A stretch of DNA of 64,000 nucleotides from an uncultured Negativicutes bacterium (GTDB lineage: Bacteria; Bacillota; Negativicutes; Veillonellales; Megasphaeraceae): NCBI GenBank assembly GCA_900752195.1, contig CAADUJ010000003.1:62001-126000 (forward strand), read 5' to 3'. The translations under genes were made by a program, and so were the position numbers. Within the stretch, counting starts at the first letter, position 1, and every line of letters begins with the position of its first letter. Below are positions 9,049 to 18,233 of this stretch, one piece after another. The notes beneath the pieces are model-generated. The model did no database searches. It was given only the letters and a program-made list of their open reading frames with translations, and was not told where the DNA came from.

Positions 9049-9052
9049 TGTG

Positions 9053-10942
9053 CTACTTGAGGATATTAAACACGGTCTGACGACTTACGTTGAGGATCTT
9101 AGCAATGTCTACTTTTGAGTACCCTTGTTGCAACAGGTCCTCCACGAGGAGTCGCTGGACCGTGTTTTGTAATTTTTTGAGATTGATCTGAGGCTCTGTA
9201 TCCGTCAGGATTGCCGTAGTTCCCTTCCTTTCTGTGCTCTGATTGAAAAGGGCATCGTAATGATTGGCAATTTGCTTTCCAAAGACGTGATAACGGAAAG
9301 CCACGCTATAGAGTTCACGGATATTTCCCCACCAGTGATGCGTGCACAGGGCCTTTTTCAGGGGTTCCGGTATAGTAGGTGACGGCGTCCCCAGTTCTTT
9401 TAAAAAGTGCGTAAAGAGCATGACAATGTCATCAGGCCTGTCGTCGAGAGGCGGTAGTGTCAAGGTCATCGTATTGATGCGGAAAAACAGGTCCCGTCGA
9501 AATTTACCTTGCTGTACTTCTTGCTGAAGGTCGCTGTTGCCAGCTGATATGATGCGTATATCCAGGGGAATGACATAGTCCGAGCCGAGGCGCATGACCT
9601 GCTTGGTTTCGATAACGCGAAGGAGTTTCGACTGGATACTCGGTGCCATGGAATTGATTTCATCGAGGAATATCGTGCCGCCGTGGGCCATTTCAAACAA
9701 TCCGGCTTTTCCATTTTTCCGTGCCCCCGTAAACGACCCGCCGACGTACCCGAATAATTCACTGTCCAGAAGATCTGTCGGTAATGCTGCGCAGTTGATG
9801 GCGACAAAAGGCCCGTTATGACGCGGGCTTTCGTTATGGATACTTTGGGCGAAGAGTTCTTTGCCCGTACCGCTTTCGCCTTGAATCAAGATGGGTACAT
9901 CATAGGCGGCAATGCGTTTTGCTATATGGATGCACTGCTTCGTAGCCTCATCTTTCGTCAAGATGTCGCGGAAGTGATGCTCTGCCGTCAACCCGCTTTT
10001 AGAGAGCTTATAACGGATATTTTTTTCAAGACGCTGCAACTCTGTGACGTCGCGGATCGTAAGGATATATTTTTCTTCCGTGTCGAGAAAATAGGAATCG
10101 CCATTTACAAGAAGTGTATACGGCGGTGATTCGACGATGCGTTCTTTAAACGAAGGACTCTTTATCGTCTTTGCCGTAATGTGCGGGCCTGGAAAAATAT
10201 ATCGCATATGTGTTTCTTCCGGCGATAGGTTAAAATACCGCCGAGCCTGTTCGTTTATGTGGGAAATGGTGCCGTCTTCATCGAAGAGAATAATTCCATC
10301 GGTAGAATGAGATAAAATCGAAGATAGCATACTGACTTGGTGGCGATCCTTTCTAAGGGACGTCAAAGCCTGAATGGCGAGCTGGTAGACGGCGAGTATC
10401 GTCGACTCGTTGGGCCTGATAGAGTAAATCGGCATGGGGCAATGAGGCACGACCTGCGGCAAAAAGGTACAGCCCACGATGGCTGTATTTTTTGTGAAGG
10501 GAATCGTATCGACGAGAGAGGCCAGTGTATCGGGGGCATCGTCAGTGCTATACGGCGGATAAAAGACTAGTTTTTTCTTGATGTCAGGAGGACATGCGTC
10601 TTGATCAAAGATGAAGTGTTCGTTTAAGAGAAGGTGGATCGTATCGTAATTATTCAACTTCTGCAGTGTATATAAGGCATCATTTGTCGATGTATAGAGG
10701 CAAAAAACGGGAAAATCGGGAAAAGCCTGCGTGAGAAATTGATGAGAACCGCTGTTTGTAATAATGGCTGTAGCGCCATCTTCTATGGCAGCGCGAGCCT
10801 GTGCAGTGGCGTTGTAAAAATCGACAATTTGTACATCTGTCGTAATGGGCAAGTGAGAAAATCTTTTTTTATACATCCAGAGCGTGTGGGTAATGGAGGT
10901 CTTTGTCTGTTCATCAGAGACGAGGAAACATATTTTATTCAT
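9053..10942 (-). CDS. Sigma-54-dependent transcriptional activator with PrpR-type sensor and PAS domain
   Basis: A 629-residue enhancer-binding protein. Residues 1 to about 185 resemble the PrpR N-terminal sensory domain; about 200-310 form a PAS domain (ILFDEDGTISHINEQARR); the AAA+ domain follows with Walker A GESGTGKE (about 353), the sigma-54 contact loop GSFTGA (about 402, a natural variant of GAFTGA) and Walker B GGTIFLDEI. The C-terminus is a Fis-type helix-turn-helix (YSKVDIAKILNVSRQTVFNI). I chose ATG 10942 because AGGAGT lies seven bases upstream; the longer frame to 10969 has no ribosome-binding site. It is divergent from iorA, whose upstream region carries a -24/-12 promoter, so it most likely activates that operon in response to a 2-oxo acid or acyl-CoA-like ligand. 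Confidence 0.93.
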   Translation of the reverse strand: MNKICFLVSDEQTKTSITHTLWMYKKRFSHLPITTDVQIVDFYNATAQARAAIEDGATAIITNSGSHQFLTQAFPDFPVFCLYTSTNDALYTLQKLNNYDTIHLLLNEHFIFDQDACPPDIKKKLVFYPPYSTDDAPDTLASLVDTIPFTKNTAIVGCTFLPQVVPHCPMPIYSIRPNESTILAVYQLAIQALTSLRKDRHQVSMLSSILSHSTDGIILFDEDGTISHINEQARRYFNLSPEETHMRYIFPGPHITAKTIKSPSFKERIVESPPYTLLVNGDSYFLDTEEKYILTIRDVTELQRLEKNIRYKLSKSGLTAEHHFRDILTKDEATKQCIHIAKRIAAYDVPILIQGESGTGKELFAQSIHNESPRHNGPFVAINCAALPTDLLDSELFGYVGGSFTGARKNGKAGLFEMAHGGTIFLDEINSMAPSIQSKLLRVIETKQVMRLGSDYVIPLDIRIISAGNSDLQQEVQQGKFRRDLFFRINTMTLTLPPLDDRPDDIVMLFTHFLKELGTPSPTIPEPLKKALCTHHWWGNIRELYSVAFRYHVFGKQIANHYDALFNQSTERKGTTAILTDTEPQINLKKLQNTVQRLLVEDLLQQGYSKVDIAKILNVSRQTVFNILK

Positions 10943-11030
10943 AGAGGTACTCCTTTTTTTTATACGCAAAATAGGGGTTTCTTTTATTATAGTAAATTAT
11001 AGAGGCTTCTTCCATTATAAAACACTAAAG

Positions 11031-11060
11031 AAGTAAAAAATAGTAAAAAGTTTTTTACTT
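11031..11060. promoter_or_regulatory. Perfect inverted repeat, candidate binding site of the sigma-54 activator
   Basis: AAGTAAAAAA (11031-11040) and TTTTTTACTT (11051-11060) are perfect inverted copies around a ten-base spacer. Its centre is about 80 bases before the -24 element, where sigma-54 activators usually bind. It is too AT-rich for a terminator. Confidence 0.6.
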
Positions 11061-11122
11061 AACAAAAAGGGATATATATTATTACATACGAATATATTTG
11101 ATGGTTGCGCCATTTTTGATTT

Positions 11123-11138
11123 TGGCACGGTTATTTCA
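11123..11138 (+). promoter_or_regulatory. Sigma-54 (-24/-12) promoter of iorA
   Basis: TGGCAC (11123-11128), five bases, then TTTCA (11134-11138). The consensus is TGGCAC-N5-TTGCA, so only the -13 G differs. It lies 60 bases before the iorA start and faces a divergently encoded sigma-54 activator. Confidence 0.75.
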
Positions 11139-11197
11139 TATATTTTGTCGAATGTAAAAATAGTTCGTATTGAACAATTTATATAGGAGGTATGGTT

Positions 11198-12979
11198 ATG
11201 AAAGTGTTATTATCTGGAGATGAAGCAGTCGCACGGGGCCTCTATGAAGCAGGTGTCGCTTTTGCGTCAGCCTATCCTGGTACGCCGAGTACGGAAATTT
11301 TGGAAAATGTCGCAACCTATGATGACATCTATTCGGAATGGGCGCCCAATGAAAAAGTTGCCGTCGAAGCGGCCTGTGGGGCATCTATTGCCGGTGTCCG
11401 CTCCTTTGCAGCCATGAAGATGGTTGGTGTTAACGTCGCTGCTGATGGCTTATTTACCTTTGCGTACCAAGGTATCAATGGCGGGTTCGTCTTCGTTTCC
11501 GCTGACGACCCGGGCATGCATTCGTCTCAGGACGAACAGGATAATCGCCGCTATGCAAAGGCCATGAAGATTGCCATGTTTGAACCGTCGGATTCACAGG
11601 AATGTGTTGACATGACAAAAGAAGCGTATCGGGTCAGTGAAGAATATGAAGTCCCCGTTATGCTCCGCATGACGACGCGCATCTGTCATTCCAAGAGTCT
11701 CGTCACAGAAGGTGAACGGAAAGAAATGCCTTTTGTACCCTATGTCAAAGCCCGTGAACGCTTTGATGACGTACCGGCCGTCATGAAAAAACGTCGGTAC
11801 TTTGTAGAAGAACGGGAACAGAAATTGAAAGAATACGCTGAAATCTGTCCCTTCAATACGGTAGAGCTCAACGATACCAAGATCGGTATCATCGCTTCTG
11901 GTGCAGCCTATATGTACGCTAAAGAAGCGTTAGGAAAAAAGGCATCGTATCTTAAAATCGGCTTTTCCTATCCCTTACCGATGAAGAAGATTGCCGATTT
12001 CGCCAAACAGGTAGATGAACTCTACGTCGTAGAAGAACTGGATCCCTTTATGGAAGAAGCTATCCACGAAGCAGGCATTCCCTGCCATGGGAAGGATTGC
12101 ATTCCTGGCATCGACGAATTGAATCCGAATATCGTTGCCAAAGGCATTTTAGGAAAGGGTAATGAATTCGCCCATATTCCGGATTCTCTCTTCGTACCGC
12201 GACCGCCCGCTCTTTGTGCAGGTTGTCCTCACCGGGGATTCTTCTATGGCCTGAGCAAACGGAAAGATACGGTCATGGTCGGCGATATTGGTTGCTATGC
12301 CTTGGGTGGGTCAGCTCCCCTCAATGCCAAGGATTCGGCGCTTTGCATGGGCAGTGCCTTTTCCGTTGCTCACGGCATGAGCCATGCCTTTGCTAAAAGT
12401 GGACAGAAGAAACGGGTTGTCGCATACATCGGCGATTCGACGTTCTTCCACACGGGCATGAATAGCCTGGCTGAAGTGGCCTATAACCACTCTAATGCCA
12501 TCTGCGTCGTCCTGGATAACCGGATTACCGGCATGACAGGCCATCAGGAAAACCCTGGCTCTGGCTATAATATTAAAGGTGAACCGGCAACGATGCTCGA
12601 CGTAGAAGAAGTATCGCGGGCTCTCGGTATCAAGCGAATCCGCACGATTAACCCGCTCCATCTCGACGAAGTGAAAGATGCGTTGGATTGGGCCTTTGCA
12701 GAAGAAAATGAACCGTCCGTCATTATCACCAAATGGCCGTGCATTTTAAAGAAATATTCAAAAGAAGATAAAGAACAATTCGATCTCGATAAGACGCCTT
12801 GCGTAGTGGACGAGGAAACATGTATTGGCTGTAAGAAATGTCTCTCTACAGGCTGTCCAGCACTGCGTTTTGATAAGGACACAAAGAAATCGTCTATTTC
12901 CCAATCCGATTGTGTTGGCTGTACCGTATGTATGCAGGTATGCCCAGTGAAGGCTATTTCTCGAAAGGGGGACAAATAA
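11198..12979 (+). CDS. iorA: Indolepyruvate:ferredoxin oxidoreductase alpha subunit
   Basis: A 593-residue alpha subunit. In indolepyruvate ferredoxin oxidoreductase the enzyme oxidatively decarboxylates aryl 2-oxo acids with CoA and ferredoxin to aryl-acetyl-CoA. The N-terminal pyrimidine domain shows GVAFASAYPGTPSTEILE; the TPP-binding part contains VGDIGCYALG and YIGDSTFFHTGM; the C-terminus carries a two-cluster ferredoxin region, CIGCKKC..GCP and CVGCTVCMQVCPV. AGGAGG is two bases before ATG 11192 but seven before ATG 11198, so I use 11198. The beta subunit follows one base after the stop. Aromatic 2-oxo acids are the likely substrates from family knowledge; branched-chain ones cannot be excluded. 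Confidence 0.93.
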   Translation: MKVLLSGDEAVARGLYEAGVAFASAYPGTPSTEILENVATYDDIYSEWAPNEKVAVEAACGASIAGVRSFAAMKMVGVNVAADGLFTFAYQGINGGFVFVSADDPGMHSSQDEQDNRRYAKAMKIAMFEPSDSQECVDMTKEAYRVSEEYEVPVMLRMTTRICHSKSLVTEGERKEMPFVPYVKARERFDDVPAVMKKRRYFVEEREQKLKEYAEICPFNTVELNDTKIGIIASGAAYMYAKEALGKKASYLKIGFSYPLPMKKIADFAKQVDELYVVEELDPFMEEAIHEAGIPCHGKDCIPGIDELNPNIVAKGILGKGNEFAHIPDSLFVPRPPALCAGCPHRGFFYGLSKRKDTVMVGDIGCYALGGSAPLNAKDSALCMGSAFSVAHGMSHAFAKSGQKKRVVAYIGDSTFFHTGMNSLAEVAYNHSNAICVVLDNRITGMTGHQENPGSGYNIKGEPATMLDVEEVSRALGIKRIRTINPLHLDEVKDALDWAFAEENEPSVIITKWPCILKKYSKEDKEQFDLDKTPCVVDEETCIGCKKCLSTGCPALRFDKDTKKSSISQSDCVGCTVCMQVCPVKAISRKGDK

Positions 12980-12980
12980 C

Positions 12981-13556
12981 ATGTCTGATGTAACGAGCGT
13001 ATTATTCGTCGGTGTCGGCGGACAAGGTACGATTCTTGCTAGTAAAATCCTCACGATGGGGTTAATCGAAAATGGATATGATGTAAAGATGTCAGAAGTA
13101 CACGGCATGAGCCAGCGTGGCGGCAGTGTCAGTACACAGGTCCGGTTTGGCGAAGAGGTTTATTCTCCTATCATCGGCGAAGGCACAGCAGATATTCTCG
13201 TATCCTTTGAAGAAATGGAAGCGGCCCGGTATGCAAAATTCCTTAAAAAAGACGGAAAAATGGTTGTCAACACCGTCCGAATCCCGTCTCTTCCCGTTCT
13301 GTCTGGTGATTGCGAATATCCGGAACAGGTCATAGAAACACTAGAAAAGACCTTTCCTGTCCGCGCGCTGGATGCGACGAAAATTGCGGCCAATCTGGGC
13401 AATCCCAAAAGCGCCAATGTCGTCCTCTTAGGAGCGCTCATTGGATCGTTAGGCTTAACCCATATTGATTGGAAAGCAATCATTTCGAAAACAGTCAAAC
13501 CGGCTTTCGTCGATATTAACCTGAAGGCTTTCGATGCAGGAATGAAGTCTGTATAG
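12981..13556 (+). CDS. iorB: Indolepyruvate:ferredoxin oxidoreductase beta subunit
   Basis: A 191-residue gamma-type domain protein with GVGGQGTILASKILTMG near the N-terminus and EVHGMSQRGGSVSTQVR, both typical of the IorB/2-oxoacid oxidoreductase gamma family. It pairs with IorA, provides CoA-site architecture and is co-transcribed with only one base between the genes. A good terminator follows, so the sigma-54 transcript is iorA-iorB. Confidence 0.93.
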   Translation: MSDVTSVLFVGVGGQGTILASKILTMGLIENGYDVKMSEVHGMSQRGGSVSTQVRFGEEVYSPIIGEGTADILVSFEEMEAARYAKFLKKDGKMVVNTVRIPSLPVLSGDCEYPEQVIETLEKTFPVRALDATKIAANLGNPKSANVVLLGALIGSLGLTHIDWKAIISKTVKPAFVDINLKAFDAGMKSV

Positions 13557-13569
13557 TATGTAAAAATAA

Positions 13570-13616
13570 AATGGCAGCCTCTATGTGTGGGGGCATAATA
13601 GGGGCTGCTATTTTTC
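13570..13616 (+). terminator. Terminator after iorB
   Basis: ATGGCAGCCTCTAT pairs with ATAGGGGCTGCTAT (one mismatch and a G-U pair) and is followed by TTTTT. It separates iorAB from the downstream permease gene. Confidence 0.85.
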
Positions 13617-13676
13617 TTCATATTGTTTATATCAAAATGGTATATCAGGGGCGTGGAGATAAAAGGAGTGAGTGCG

Positions 13677-15020
13677 ATGGATGCGAATTCCGTTTCGACA
13701 AACGGTGCAATGGAGTTTTTTAAGTCAAAAAAATCAGATTATTTCAGCAAATCCGGTCTTACCATAGAAGAATGGAAAGAAGCGACAAAGTTTAAGGCCA
13801 TTGACTTTGGCTGGGTTATTATGTGCGTGGGAATGTCTCTTGGTGCCGGCATCGTATTTTTGCCGATCCAGGTAGGGCTATCGGGTATTTTAATTTTTGC
13901 GTTAGTAGCCCTAATAGGGTATCCAATCGCCTATCAGCATCAAAAATTATATCTCGATGTTTTGGCAGAATCACCGACGTGTGAAGATTTTGCAGGAATC
14001 ATATCGGGTTATCTAGGTAAAAACTGGGGATTTGTATTAGGGATTCTCTATTTCATGTTTACGACCATTCTCATTTTTCTGTATTCGACAGCCTTGACGA
14101 ATGACAGCGCATCTTTTCTCGTCACCTTTGGCGTGACCGATACGCTCATGTCCCACAACATATTTTATGGACTTGGAATCATTACCTTCCTCGTTCTCAT
14201 TGCGTCACAAGGCGAAAAACTGCTCATGAAGGTATCGTCTGGCATGGTCATTACGAAAGCGGCAGTCATCGGTATATTAGGACTGATCATGGTTCCGCAT
14301 TGGGATATAGCCAATGTCATGTTGCCATCTGATATGGGATATGTCATTAAACATTTCATCATCATGCTTCCTTTCATTGCGATGTCCATTGAATTTTTTC
14401 CCGGCCTTGGGCCCGTTGTCATTTACTTCCGGAAAAACACGAATAATCAGGCCGTTTCCCATTATCGGGCCTTACGCATATATCGGGTAGCGTTTTTGTT
14501 CCTTGTAGGTCTCGTTATTTTCTATACGGTATCGTTCAACCTTTCTTTGAATCATGACCAGATTTACCAAGCGTATACTGCTAATATATCAGCTCTGGCT
14601 CTGGCCGCACAGAACATGGACGGTACTTTGATCAAGATACTGAACCTCATCTTGAATATCTTTGCTGTCGTTACTGCGTACTTTGCCATGTTCCTATGTT
14701 TCCGTGATGCCTGCGTCGGCATTGCCATTAATGTGTTAAAGCGGTTTGTTTTGGAAGAAAAAATTAATCGCCACTATATCAATATCGGTGTCAGCGTGTT
14801 CTGTGTCCTCCTTTGCTGGGGAATCATCGTATGTAACATTTCCATCTTGAAATTCACACCGATTCTGGGCGGTCTCATCGGTGTCATCGCCTGTTTCCTG
14901 CCGGTATTCTTGATCATGAAGCTCGATTTGTTTAAGGCATACCGTTCATGGAAACTCATATTCCCTATTTTTATGGGCATTGTATTATGTCTGTCTCCCT
15001 TTATTTCCTTATTACAATAA
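13677..15020 (+). CDS. Aromatic amino acid/serine-type permease (HAAAP-like)
   Basis: A 447-residue membrane protein with about eleven predicted helices. Its first helix reads VIMCVGMSLGAGIVFLPIQ, the GxGxxFLP-type signature of the hydroxy/aromatic amino acid permease superfamily. ATG 13677 follows AAAGGAGTGAG; an upstream in-frame ATG at 13623 has no ribosome-binding site. It is followed 19 bases later by the second aminotransferase and then a CoA-transferase, so it probably imports the amino acid that these enzymes and IorAB break down. Substrate is inferred from context. Confidence 0.8.
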   Translation: MDANSVSTNGAMEFFKSKKSDYFSKSGLTIEEWKEATKFKAIDFGWVIMCVGMSLGAGIVFLPIQVGLSGILIFALVALIGYPIAYQHQKLYLDVLAESPTCEDFAGIISGYLGKNWGFVLGILYFMFTTILIFLYSTALTNDSASFLVTFGVTDTLMSHNIFYGLGIITFLVLIASQGEKLLMKVSSGMVITKAAVIGILGLIMVPHWDIANVMLPSDMGYVIKHFIIMLPFIAMSIEFFPGLGPVVIYFRKNTNNQAVSHYRALRIYRVAFLFLVGLVIFYTVSFNLSLNHDQIYQAYTANISALALAAQNMDGTLIKILNLILNIFAVVTAYFAMFLCFRDACVGIAINVLKRFVLEEKINRHYINIGVSVFCVLLCWGIIVCNISILKFTPILGGLIGVIACFLPVFLIMKLDLFKAYRSWKLIFPIFMGIVLCLSPFISLLQ

Positions 15021-15039
15021 TAGTCAGGAGTGAACATAT

Positions 15040-16227
15040 ATGGCAAACAATGAAATGTATCAATTAGGTGCACAAAGTTCTATCATTCGCGAACTTTTTT
15101 CTTATGGGCAGCAACAGGCCGCTGTTGTAGGTCCTGAAAATGTCTTTGATTTCAGTATTGGCAATCCTACGGTTCCTGCACCTTCATGTATCAAGGAGGC
15201 CATTACAAATATCCTATCGACGCGATCTTCTGCTGCTGTCCATGGGTATACAGCTGCTTCCGGTGACCTTGTCGTCCGAAAGGGATTGGCTGCTTATATG
15301 AATGATACCTATGATGCCGATGTAAAGGCAGGTAATTTCTACATGACTTGCGGTGCTGCGGCATCGCTGACGATTTCTCTCAAAGCCATTGTAGAAAGCC
15401 CGGCTGATGAAGTTATCGTGGTGGCACCGTTTTTTCCGGAATACTCCGTATTTATTAAAAATGCCGGTGCAAAAAAAGTGGTACTGCCAGCAGATTTGAC
15501 ACATTTCCAGATTCAGATGAATCTTCTGGAAAAAGCCATTACGCCTCATACGCGGGCCATGATTATCAACTCTCCGAATAATCCGTCGGGAACGGTATAT
15601 TCAGAAACTACGTATAAAGCGCTCGCGACTCTGTTAACGAAAAAATCAGCTGAAATCGGCCATCCTATCTATCTGATTTCTGATGAACCCTATCGGGAAA
15701 TCATTTATGACAATTTACCCATCTTCTATGTACCGAAATTTTATGATAATACTATCGTGTGTTATTCCTATAGTAAATCCTTGAGCCTTCCTGGCGAACG
15801 CATCGGATATATCCTTGTTCCGCCTTCAGTAGAAGATAACGATGTATATCCTGCCGTCTGTGGTGCTGGCCGATCCATGGGCTTTGTATGTGCGCCTCAC
15901 TTATTTCAGGATGTCATCCTTGCCTGCATGGGGAAGACGAGCGATATGAGCATATATGACAACAATCGTAAACTCTTATATAAAGGCCTTACCGACATGG
16001 GATATGAATGTGTCTATCCTCAAGGCGCATTCTATCTATTCGTGAAATCGCCAGAACCGGATGCAAAGGCCTTCTCGGATAAGGCAAAAGCACTGAATCT
16101 TCTCATCGTGCCAGCAGATAGCTTTGGATGTCCTGGCTATGTCCGCGTGTCATACTGTGTCGAAGCTGACATGATTACACGTTCCTTTGCAGCATTTAAA
16201 AAGCTCATCGGGCAATATACGAAATAA
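15040..16227 (+). CDS. PLP-dependent class I/II aminotransferase (copy 2)
   Basis: A 395-residue near-duplicate of the aminotransferase at 7724-8905, with the same PLP lysine segment CYSYSKSLSLPGERIGY and the same C-terminal block. Most differences are conservative and concentrated in the middle third (for example residues 145-165). It is embedded between the permease and the CoA-transferase, so this copy most likely supplies the 2-oxo acid to IorAB in the same pathway. The stop codon region overlaps an ATG of the next gene. AGGAGTG precedes ATG 15040. Confidence 0.9.
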   Translation: MANNEMYQLGAQSSIIRELFSYGQQQAAVVGPENVFDFSIGNPTVPAPSCIKEAITNILSTRSSAAVHGYTAASGDLVVRKGLAAYMNDTYDADVKAGNFYMTCGAAASLTISLKAIVESPADEVIVVAPFFPEYSVFIKNAGAKKVVLPADLTHFQIQMNLLEKAITPHTRAMIINSPNNPSGTVYSETTYKALATLLTKKSAEIGHPIYLISDEPYREIIYDNLPIFYVPKFYDNTIVCYSYSKSLSLPGERIGYILVPPSVEDNDVYPAVCGAGRSMGFVCAPHLFQDVILACMGKTSDMSIYDNNRKLLYKGLTDMGYECVYPQGAFYLFVKSPEPDAKAFSDKAKALNLLIVPADSFGCPGYVRVSYCVEADMITRSFAAFKKLIGQYTK

Positions 16228-16244
16228 TGTCGAGGAGGGACATC

Positions 16245-17576
16245 ATGGATTATTACAAGGAATATGCTTCTAAATTGTGCAGCCCTGAAGAGGCTGTGCG
16301 CATCGTGAAAGATGGAGACTGGGTCGATTATCATCAGTGTTGTTCCTTTCCAACGCGTTTAGACAAGGCGCTGGCAAAGAGAAAAGGCGAGCTCAAGGAT
16401 ATCAATGTCCGAAGTGCAATTAGTTGTGATCCTGTAGCTGTGGTAGAAGAAGACCCGGATCAGGAAACGTTTACGTACAACTTGTGGCACTGTTCTGCCT
16501 TAGACAGGGCGTATATAGACCAGGGACGAGCGTATTTTTCTCCGATGCTCTTTCGCAATATAGGTTCCTATTATCGCCGTGGTGTGGCTAAAGTCGATGT
16601 CCTCATGGTGACAGTGTCGCCTATGGATGAACATGGTAATTTTTCCTTTGGCATGAGCAACTGCTATCTTCAGGAGCTCGTCGATTCGGCAAGATGCATC
16701 ATTTTAGAAGTCAACGAACAGTCGCCTGTCGTCTATGGCATCGGTGCTGACCATATCCATATTTCGGATGTCGATTATATCGTTGAGAGCGATGCGCCCA
16801 TCAAGACTGCTCCCAGCCGTCCAGCTAGTGAAATAGACAAAAAAATAGCATCCCTCATATTCCCGTACCTTCATGATGGCATGATCCTTCAACTGGGCAT
16901 TGGTGGTATGCCCAATGCTCTGGGGACACTTATTGCCCAGTCGGATTTAAAAGAGTTAGGGATGCATACGGAATTGTTGAGCGATGGCTATCTCGATTTG
17001 TATCGGGCCGGCAAGATCACGAACAAGAATAAACGGCTGTTCCGTGGCAAAGGCGTGTTCTCTACGTGCCTTGGTTCAACAGAACTGTATGCGTACATTG
17101 CGAATAACATGGATATTCTTTCGGCACCGATGTGGTATGTCAATGCGCCGACGACGATTGCCGGCATCGACGATTTCGTATCTATCAACAGCTGCATTGC
17201 CATGGATTTGTATGGGCAGGTATGCTCTGAATCGGCAGGCCTGCGCCATATCAGTGGTACTGGCGGACAACTTGATTTCGTCACCGGCGCCTACGAAGGG
17301 GCCAACGGGCGGGCATTCCTGGCCATGCCCAGCAGCCACGTCGATAAAAAAGGCATCCGTCATTCCAATATTAAGGCCCATTTCGGCGGTGACATCATTA
17401 CGACACCGCGGGCGCAGGCGCCGTACATGGTAACAGAATATGGCGTCGCCAATTTGTCTGGCCTTACGACATGGCAACGGGCAGAAGCCATCATTGGGTT
17501 AGCCCATCCCGATTTCCGGGAAGAGCTCATCAAAGCTGCGCAAACACAAGGAATCTGGCGGAACTCAAACAGGTAG
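16245..17576 (+). CDS. Acetyl-CoA hydrolase/transferase-family CoA-transferase (Cat1/4-hydroxybutyrate type)
   Basis: A 443-residue class I CoA-transferase of the acetyl-CoA hydrolase/4-hydroxybutyrate CoA-transferase family. GIGGMPNALG binds CoA, the catalytic Glu is in LGMHTELLSDG, and the C-terminal MVTEYGVANLSGLTTWQRA is the family signature. ATG 16245 follows GAGGAGG; an ATG at 16227 lies before that site. In this cluster it would release the free acid from the acyl-CoA made by IorAB while charging another acid with CoA, which would conserve the thioester energy. That role is inferred from gene order. Confidence 0.88.
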   Translation: MDYYKEYASKLCSPEEAVRIVKDGDWVDYHQCCSFPTRLDKALAKRKGELKDINVRSAISCDPVAVVEEDPDQETFTYNLWHCSALDRAYIDQGRAYFSPMLFRNIGSYYRRGVAKVDVLMVTVSPMDEHGNFSFGMSNCYLQELVDSARCIILEVNEQSPVVYGIGADHIHISDVDYIVESDAPIKTAPSRPASEIDKKIASLIFPYLHDGMILQLGIGGMPNALGTLIAQSDLKELGMHTELLSDGYLDLYRAGKITNKNKRLFRGKGVFSTCLGSTELYAYIANNMDILSAPMWYVNAPTTIAGIDDFVSINSCIAMDLYGQVCSESAGLRHISGTGGQLDFVTGAYEGANGRAFLAMPSSHVDKKGIRHSNIKAHFGGDIITTPRAQAPYMVTEYGVANLSGLTTWQRAEAIIGLAHPDFREELIKAAQTQGIWRNSNR

Positions 17577-17623
17577 ACAGTCGTCTCATCGGTGGTATAC
17601 GGGCGGAATCCTTCTCCTCTTTG

Positions 17624-18178
17624 CTACACCACCCCTAATCCTTCCAGCAAAATCTTCATACCGATGAGAATGAGGACAATACCTCCTACTTGTTCGGCAC
17701 GGGTTTTATACTTTGTACCGAACAGGCTGCCCACTTTTACGCCAATGGCGGACAGTATGAAGGTGGTACAGCCGATGAGACAGACTGCCAATACAACAGG
17801 AACATTCATAAAGGAAAAAGTAACACCGACAGCCAATGCATCTATGCTGGTGGCGATGGCCAACAGGAACATCGTCATTACGCCCATGGATGTGTTGGCT
17901 GTTTCTATATCCGACGATTCCCGGATCATATTGGCACCGATGGCGACGAGAAGGATACAGGCAATCCAGTAGTTATATTGGACGACGTAAGATGAAAAAA
18001 AGGTGCCCATAGTATATCCCAGCGTGGGCATGAGGGCCTGGAACGTACCGAACCAGGTGCCGGCAATGGCCATGTGGCGCCAGGTGATGCGGCCCAAGGC
18101 CAGTCCTTTACAAACAGATACGGCAAAGGCATCCATAGATAAACCTATTCCTAGCAGCAGTATTTCTAAAAGTGTCAT
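17624..18178 (-). CDS. mntP: Manganese efflux pump MntP
   Basis: A 184-residue protein with six membrane helices. The family signature Asp residues are visible: LGIGLSMDAFAVSVCKGL near the N-terminus and AIATSIDALAVGVTFSF in the second repeat, plus the internal GxN motif in LLVAIGANMIRES. MntP exports Mn(II). The gene is preceded by a manganese riboswitch on the same strand, which strongly supports the call and gives its control. It is convergent with the CoA-transferase gene. Confidence 0.95.
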   Translation of the reverse strand: MTLLEILLLGIGLSMDAFAVSVCKGLALGRITWRHMAIAGTWFGTFQALMPTLGYTMGTFFSSYVVQYNYWIACILLVAIGANMIRESSDIETANTSMGVMTMFLLAIATSIDALAVGVTFSFMNVPVVLAVCLIGCTTFILSAIGVKVGSLFGTKYKTRAEQVGGIVLILIGMKILLEGLGVV

Positions 18179-18194
18179 GTGTCAATCCTCCTAC

Positions 18195-18233
18195 AAAAAA
18201 AGACCCAAAGGCAGCATAATCTGCCTTTGAGTC
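18195..18233 (-). terminator. Riboswitch-controlled terminator before mntP
   Basis: On the minus strand ACTCAAAGGCAG and CTGCCTTTGGGT form a 12-base-pair stem with loop ATTATG and a T run at 18201-18195. Its left arm contains the CTCAAAG that also closes riboswitch helix P1, so the two structures exclude each other. Confidence 0.88.
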
